From NCBI RefSeq assembly GCF_016756495.1, contig NZ_AP023243.1, positions 4,096,501 through 4,160,500 on the forward strand: a stretch of 64,000 nt of DNA, written 5' to 3'. Positions within the stretch are counted from its first letter, which is position 1, and every line of letters starts with the position of its first letter. Source of the stretch: Mesorhizobium sp. 113-3-3. Lineage in GTDB: Bacteria; Pseudomonadota; Alphaproteobacteria; Rhizobiales; Rhizobiaceae. Below are positions 59,541-64,000 of this stretch, one piece after another. The notes beneath the pieces are model-generated. The model searched no databases and was not told the DNA's origin. It saw only the letters and a list, made by a program, of their open reading frames with translations. The translations under genes and the position numbers were made by a program.

Positions 59541-61586
59541 ATGGAAGCCCTACAGTATCTCGGCCCGATGGAATGGATGGCGATCGAGGCAGCCGTGCTG
59601 GTCATCGTGCTGGCAATCCTGTTCTGGTGGAGCGGTGTGGTCCGCTACATCCCGAACGACAGGCTCGGCATCCTGGAAAAACTGTGGAGTTTTCGTGGCT
59701 CCGTCAGCAATGGCTTCATCGCGCTCAACCGTGAGGCAGGCTACCAGCCGGAAGTCGTGCGCGGTGGCCTGCATTTCTTCATGCCGTTCCAATATTCGAT
59801 GCATCGCGCCAATCTTGTCACCATCCCGCAAGGTCAGATCGGCTATGTCTTTGCCCGTGATGGCAAGCCGCTGCCGTCGACGCAGACTCTGGCTTCCAAC
59901 ACCGAAGCCGATGATTTCCAGGATGTACGCGGCTTTCTCGAAAAAGGCGGACAAAAAGGACCGCAACGCAAGATCTTGCGTGAAGGCATCTATGCCATCA
60001 ATCTCGCACAATTCATCGTGCTGACCGCCCAGTCGATCTATGCCGTTAATCTGAGCTCGTCGGAACAAAACCTTTTTACCAATATGTCCAGCATGATCTC
60101 GGAGCGGGGCGGCTTTGAGCCGATCGTCATCCATAATGCCGAGGATATGATCGGCATCGTCACCATCCATGACGGTCCGGCCCTGCCGGATGGCGAGATC
60201 ATCGCACCGACCGTCGCCAACGATCCGAACGACCCGAACTTCCACAACAATTTTCAGGACCCGGAGAAGTTTCTCAATGCCGGTGGCTACCGTGGCCGGC
60301 AGCTGCAGGTGCTGGCCGACGGCAGCTACTTCCTCAATCGCATTTTCGCGACCGTCGAACTGGTCAAGAAGACGATCATCGACGTTGGCACGGTGGGTGT
60401 CGTCGTCTCCTATAACGGCCGCCACGGCACGGATATATCCGGGCAGGCATACCGTCACGGCGAGCTGGTCGAAATCGGCGCGCGCGGTGTCTGGTCAACG
60501 CCGCTGCTGCCGGGCAAGTATGCGTTCAATACCTATGCCGGCAATATCATCACCGTGCCGACCACCAACTTCGTGCTCAAATGGACGAAGGAGCAGTTTG
60601 GCGAACACAGGCTGGACGAGAACCTGTCTGAAGTGTCGCTGATCACCAAGGATGCGTTCGAGCCTGTGCTGCCGCTCTCCGTCGTTGTGCATATCGACTA
60701 TATGAAGGCGCCGCTCGTGGTGCAGCGTTTCGGTGACATCAAGCGGCTGGTCGAACAAACGCTCGACCCGATGGTTTCCGCTTACTTCAAGAACATCGCC
60801 CAGACAAAGACGCTGATTCAGCTTTTGCAGGAGCGTAGCGATATCCAGCGCAAATCGGGCGAGGAAATGCGCGCGAAATTCAATACCTACAGCCTCGAGC
60901 TGCAGGAAGTGTTGATTGGTACGCCCCGTGCCGCCAATGGCCAGAACAGCATAGAGCAGATCCTGATCCAGCTGCGCGAGCGCCAGATCGCAGTCGAAAA
61001 GGTCGAGACCTACAAATTGCAGGAGAAGGCGGCCATTCAGGAACGCACGTTGCGTGAGAAGGAGGCGCTCGCCGAACAGCAAGCCAAGATCACGGCGTCG
61101 GCGCTTACCATCGAGATCAGTGAGAACGAAGGCAAGGCGCAACTCGCCCGCACCCGCCAGCAGGCGGAAACCATTCAGGTCACTGCCAAGGCAGAAGCCG
61201 AGAAGGTGCGCCTCGCCGGCCATGGCGAGGCCGACATGATCAAGGCTATCGCGCTTGCCGATGCCGAACGCATCAAGGCGACCGGTTTTGCGGATGCCGA
61301 GAAGGTGCGCGCCATCGGCCTGGCGGAGGCCGAGGCCACCGAGAAGAAGGTCGCGGCCTTCGGCGGCCCGGACTATCAGCTCAACGCGCAGGTTCTCATG
61401 CGCTTCGCCGAGGCGATCGAGAATGGCAGGCTGCCCATCGTGCCGCAGATCCAGATCGGCGCTACCGGTGGAGAAAAGGGGGCCGCCAACGGCCTTGTCG
61501 AGATGATGCTCTCTATGCTCGTTGCCGACCGGGTTGGACGGCAAATCGTTCCGGATGAGATCCCGGCACCCGTCGAGGAGGATTGA
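59541..61586 (+). CDS. flotillin-like SPFH/Band 7 membrane protein
   Basis: The 681-residue protein has an N-terminal membrane helix (about residues 12-30), an SPFH region (about 35-390; YIPNDRLGILEKLW, VSYNGRHGTDISG, NTYAGNIITVPTTN) and a long Ala/Glu/Lys-rich coiled coil typical of flotillins (about 450-620, e.g. EAEKVRLAGHGEADMIKAIALADAERIKATG). Flotillins scaffold ordered membrane domains. The internal insert about residues 150-280 makes it longer than E. coli YqiK. The ATG follows GCAGGAGAGAAGAG. An NfeD partner gene, common with flotillins, is not next to it. Confidence 0.88.
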   Translation: MEALQYLGPMEWMAIEAAVLVIVLAILFWWSGVVRYIPNDRLGILEKLWSFRGSVSNGFIALNREAGYQPEVVRGGLHFFMPFQYSMHRANLVTIPQGQIGYVFARDGKPLPSTQTLASNTEADDFQDVRGFLEKGGQKGPQRKILREGIYAINLAQFIVLTAQSIYAVNLSSSEQNLFTNMSSMISERGGFEPIVIHNAEDMIGIVTIHDGPALPDGEIIAPTVANDPNDPNFHNNFQDPEKFLNAGGYRGRQLQVLADGSYFLNRIFATVELVKKTIIDVGTVGVVVSYNGRHGTDISGQAYRHGELVEIGARGVWSTPLLPGKYAFNTYAGNIITVPTTNFVLKWTKEQFGEHRLDENLSEVSLITKDAFEPVLPLSVVVHIDYMKAPLVVQRFGDIKRLVEQTLDPMVSAYFKNIAQTKTLIQLLQERSDIQRKSGEEMRAKFNTYSLELQEVLIGTPRAANGQNSIEQILIQLRERQIAVEKVETYKLQEKAAIQERTLREKEALAEQQAKITASALTIEISENEGKAQLARTRQQAETIQVTAKAEAEKVRLAGHGEADMIKAIALADAERIKATGFADAEKVRAIGLAEAEATEKKVAAFGGPDYQLNAQVLMRFAEAIENGRLPIVPQIQIGATGGEKGAANGLVEMMLSMLVADRVGRQIVPDEIPAPVEED

Positions 61587-61784
61587 TTTGATATGGTCCG
61601 GCTGTACCGGCCCACTTCTCTTCCATTTTCGTTCACACGAAGGACCGGCCCACGCCGGCACTGGCGCTATTTGCCCGCGGCATTGGTACCCGCTGCCGCC
61701 GATTGGCGAGCTTCTGAATGTTAGGCAAGCTATGATAACGGGTGATTAGTAGGGTCGAGTTGACTGCAAGAAGAGGGGAAACAC

Positions 61785-62156
61785 TTGAGACGCATTTTAG
61801 TAACGGTCATCGCTGCAATCTGCTTCACGATTTCGGCTGCTTCGGCCGGGCAGGAAGAGAAAAATATCGATTACTTGGTGCGTATGCCGGATGGCAAATT
61901 GCATCTGGCTGCAGCAATTTCAGGTAGGATCTATGGCGTATTGAAAAGGTGCCCGGCGCTGAGCCCAAGCCCAAGTGGAAAAGCCATGATGGCCGTCTTC
62001 CTCCTTTTGCAGCACGGGCTGGATAGACACTTGGCACCTAATCCAGCCAAATTCGAGAGGGCTATGCGCGTGTTTGAGGACGCCTACCGCAAGGCTGTCT
62101 TGAGCAAGGTGGATTGCCGGGCCGAGAGGGCCAAGGACCGAGACAATTACCGGTAG
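61785..62156 (+). CDS. small secreted hypothetical protein
   Basis: From a TTG start preceded by AAGAGGGGAA, the 123-residue product has a clear signal peptide (MRRILVTVIAAICFTISAASAG, cleavage near residue 21) and a mature part with two Cys (in LKRCPALSP and KVDCRAERA) that could form a disulfide. No family is recognised. The local composition is less GC-rich than the neighbours, suggesting recent acquisition. Relation to the flotillin gene upstream is unknown. Confidence 0.6.
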   Translation: MRRILVTVIAAICFTISAASAGQEEKNIDYLVRMPDGKLHLAAAISGRIYGVLKRCPALSPSPSGKAMMAVFLLLQHGLDRHLAPNPAKFERAMRVFEDAYRKAVLSKVDCRAERAKDRDNYR

Positions 62157-62426
62157 ATGTGTGCCACTCCATGTCGCGCGTTGCCGCCATCGACCGCAGG
62201 TTCTCCACTGCTCAAAGAGTCATCGGTCCAATACCTTGGGCGGCTGTTCAAAACGAATGAGCCCAGATGTCTTTGGGGCATATCGAGGGCTTCAGCCTTG
62301 GAGCGGCGAGGGACTTGCCTACATCGCACAGGTCGTCGATATGAAGGGTTGGCGTCTCACTATGGTCGATTTGTCGCTCGGCTCGTGTGCACTCGGCAGG
62401 TTCTAACGATTTTATGTTAAAGAAAA

Positions 62427-63425
62427 ATGCTGAAATATCAAGACCATAGACTAGCCATTGCGCCCATGATGGACTGGACGGACCGGCATTGCCGGTTCTT
62501 CCATCGCCAGCTGACGAGCCGTGCGCTGCTTTATACCGAGATGGTAGTGGCCGATGCGGTCATCCAAGGCGCGCGCGACAGGCTGCTTGGCTTCGATGTG
62601 GCGGAACATCCGGTCGCGCTGCAGCTTGGCGGCTCGGACCCGGCGAAGCTTGCCGAGGCAGCGCGCATCGGCGAAGCGTTCGGCTATGACGAGATCAACC
62701 TCAATGTCGGTTGCCCGTCAGACCGCGTCCAGTCGGGCACGTTCGGCGCCTGCCTGATGAAAGTGCCCGATCTTGTCGCGGACTGCGTCGCGGCAATGAA
62801 AACGGCGGTGACAATCCCCGTCACCGTGAAGTGTCGCATCGGCGTCGACGAACAGGATCCGGAGCCGGCGCTCGATGCGCTGGCGGACGGGGTTTTCGCG
62901 GCCGGCGCAGACGCGCTTTGGGTGCATGCGCGTAAGGCGTGGCTGGAGGGGCTTAGCCCCAAGGAAAATCGCGACATCCCGCCGCTCGATTACAACAGGG
63001 TCTATCGGCTCAAGGCCAAAAAACCAAACGAATTCATCGGCATCAATGGCGGAATTCAGTCGCTTGAAGAGGCCCGGGCGCATCTCGATCATGTCGACGG
63101 CGCCATGCTTGGCCGCGCGGCCTACCACACACCAGGCATTCTGGCCGGCGTCGATGCCGGCTTCTATGGCGCGAAGCCCGAGGCATTCGATTTCGCCGCG
63201 CTGATCGACGCCATGGTGGATTACGCGGCACGCCACATCGAACAGGGCGGGCGGCTCGGCCATGTCACCCGCCATATGGTCGGGCTGTTCCACGGGCTGC
63301 CCGGCGCGCGCCGCTACCGCCAGATCCTGTCGACCGACGCAAACCGGCCCGGTGCCGGGCCTGAGGTGCTGAAGACGGCTTTCGCGGCGGTCGAATTCGG
63401 TAGAGGGGCAGCCGAAGCGGCCTGA
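62427..63425 (+). CDS. dusA: tRNA-dihydrouridine synthase DusA
   Basis: DusA uses FMN to reduce uridines in the D-loop of tRNA. The 332-residue TIM-barrel protein shows LAIAPMMDWTDRHCRFFHRQLT (FMN binding), NLNVGCPSDRVQSGTFGACLM with the catalytic Cys, TVKCRIGVDEQD and INGGIQSLEEA, and the C-terminal helical RNA-binding region with GHVTRHMVGLFHGLPGARRYR. These are the DusA-subfamily motifs. The stop is 2 bases before the convergent aspartic protease stop. Confidence 0.95.
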   Translation: MLKYQDHRLAIAPMMDWTDRHCRFFHRQLTSRALLYTEMVVADAVIQGARDRLLGFDVAEHPVALQLGGSDPAKLAEAARIGEAFGYDEINLNVGCPSDRVQSGTFGACLMKVPDLVADCVAAMKTAVTIPVTVKCRIGVDEQDPEPALDALADGVFAAGADALWVHARKAWLEGLSPKENRDIPPLDYNRVYRLKAKKPNEFIGINGGIQSLEEARAHLDHVDGAMLGRAAYHTPGILAGVDAGFYGAKPEAFDFAALIDAMVDYAARHIEQGGRLGHVTRHMVGLFHGLPGARRYRQILSTDANRPGAGPEVLKTAFAAVEFGRGAAEAA

Positions 63426-63427
63426 GT

Positions 63428-64000
63428 TCAATCCCGCAGGATCATACGGTCGCCGCGCACGTCGAAGCCTGACAGCGAGCCGATGAAATTCATGCCGAGC
63501 AGGCTCTGGCTCAGCATGCCGGGTGCCGCGACCATGACTGACATGTCCTTGCGCACGATGCCGCCGATCGCCACCGCGTCGGTCTTGACCGCCGCGGCGC
63601 GCGCCATGCCGTTGGCTGTCGAAACCGGTATCGTGTAGTTGAGCGCGGCCGGGTTGAAGCCGGCGGCCTGCGCATCTTCAGACGTCAGCACGGTGCTGGT
63701 CGCGCCAGTATCGACAACGGCCCGCACCGGATTGCCATTGACCAGGATGCGCGCTTCGAAATGGCCGTTGTCGGCCTTGTCGAGGGTCACAGTGGCGTGG
63801 CCGTCTTCGACACCAAGCGCCAGCGGGCTGCCGGGAACGAGACCAGCGGTCACCCGGCTGGCGATGTCCTGCAATTCGTAGCGATACTGGTAGCCGGCGA
63901 TCAGCGCCAGCACGATCGCCGCCCAGGCGCCGAAATTGCGGGCCATGTCGCCCAACGGGCGGCCCGAGCGCAGCAGGCCACCAGCGATCAGGGCACCAAA
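63428..64000 (-). CDS. retropepsin-like aspartic protease, TIGR02281 family (partial)
   Basis: The visible 190 residues hold a membrane-anchor region (GAWAAIVLALIAGYQYRYEL) and a single retropepsin-like domain with VDTGATSTVL, the catalytic DTG. Such proteins dimerise to form an active site and are found across rhizobia with unknown substrates. The reading frame stays open to the window edge, reading FGALIAGGLLRSGRPLGD before MARN, which is protein-like, so the true start lies beyond 64000. An apparent TTG start at 63955 is therefore not used. The gene is convergent with dusA. Confidence 0.85.
   Translation of the reverse strand, partial: FGALIAGGLLRSGRPLGDMARNFGAWAAIVLALIAGYQYRYELQDIASRVTAGLVPGSPLALGVEDGHATVTLDKADNGHFEARILVNGNPVRAVVDTGATSTVLTSEDAQAAGFNPAALNYTIPVSTANGMARAAAVKTDAVAIGGIVRKDMSVMVAAPGMLSQSLLGMNFIGSLSGFDVRGDRMILRD

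Noticed and set aside
59410..60024. Plus-strand 204-codon open frame overlapping the flotillin-like gene
   Set aside because: It is an alternative frame of the SPFH gene; the encoded Arg/Ser-rich protein has no features.
62157..62420. Short plus-strand open frames before dusA
   Set aside because: Two overlapping frames of similar length, neither with a ribosome site or recognisable features.

Overview
The window is chromosomal DNA of a GC-rich alphaproteobacterium, most likely a rhizobial member of the Hyphomicrobiales close to Mesorhizobium. This rests on the lipid A operon followed by gltA, gltX, comEC and lexA, the trpDC-moaC-moeA block, a GTTC-N7-GTTC SOS box before lexA, DUF982 and TIGR02281 proteins, and a RIME-like intergenic palindrome. 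No rRNA, tRNA, CRISPR array or insertion sequence was seen.

1-10.7 kb is core genome. lpxD-fabZ-lpxA-lpxI-lpxB form a tightly overlapping operon ending in a terminator that contains the lpxB stop codon. gltA and gltX follow on the opposite strand, then comEC, which is convergent with lexA.

10.7-20.6 kb is a catabolic island. A GntR/FCD regulator and a fold-type II PLP dehydratase diverge from a TrpXYZ-type ABC transporter and kynureninase. Tryptophan 2,3-dioxygenase, an aryl-CoA ligase of the anthranilate/benzoate type and a kynurenine formamidase-like hydrolase complete a route from tryptophan to anthraniloyl-CoA plus alanine. A duplicated 19-bp AT-rich element in the divergent promoter region is a good operator candidate.

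20.6-31.4 kb returns to core functions: moeA, moaC, trpC, trpD and a PpiD-like chaperone on the minus strand, then tpiA, secG, an L,D-transpeptidase, pyrG and a DUF1697 gene on the plus strand.

31.4-43.3 kb is transport and nutrition. It has an NCS1 permease, a LysR regulator, and a seven-gene operon for peptide uptake and breakdown (M17 aminopeptidase, proline iminopeptidase and a complete Opp/Dpp-type ABC transporter), followed by two small proteins.

43.3-59.2 kb is the most accessory part. A secreted RHS/YD-repeat protein ends in a short A+T-rich C-terminal tip followed 17 bp later by an equally A+T-rich small gene, the layout of a polymorphic toxin and its immunity gene. Next come an orphan GspK-like pseudopilin and a 2035-residue RTX protein with 13 highly regular repeat units and an F5/8-type C domain, placed directly upstream of its own type I secretion ATPase and membrane-fusion protein.

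59.2-64 kb holds a flotillin/SPFH protein, a small secreted protein in lower-GC DNA, dusA and a retropepsin-like aspartic protease cut by the window edge.
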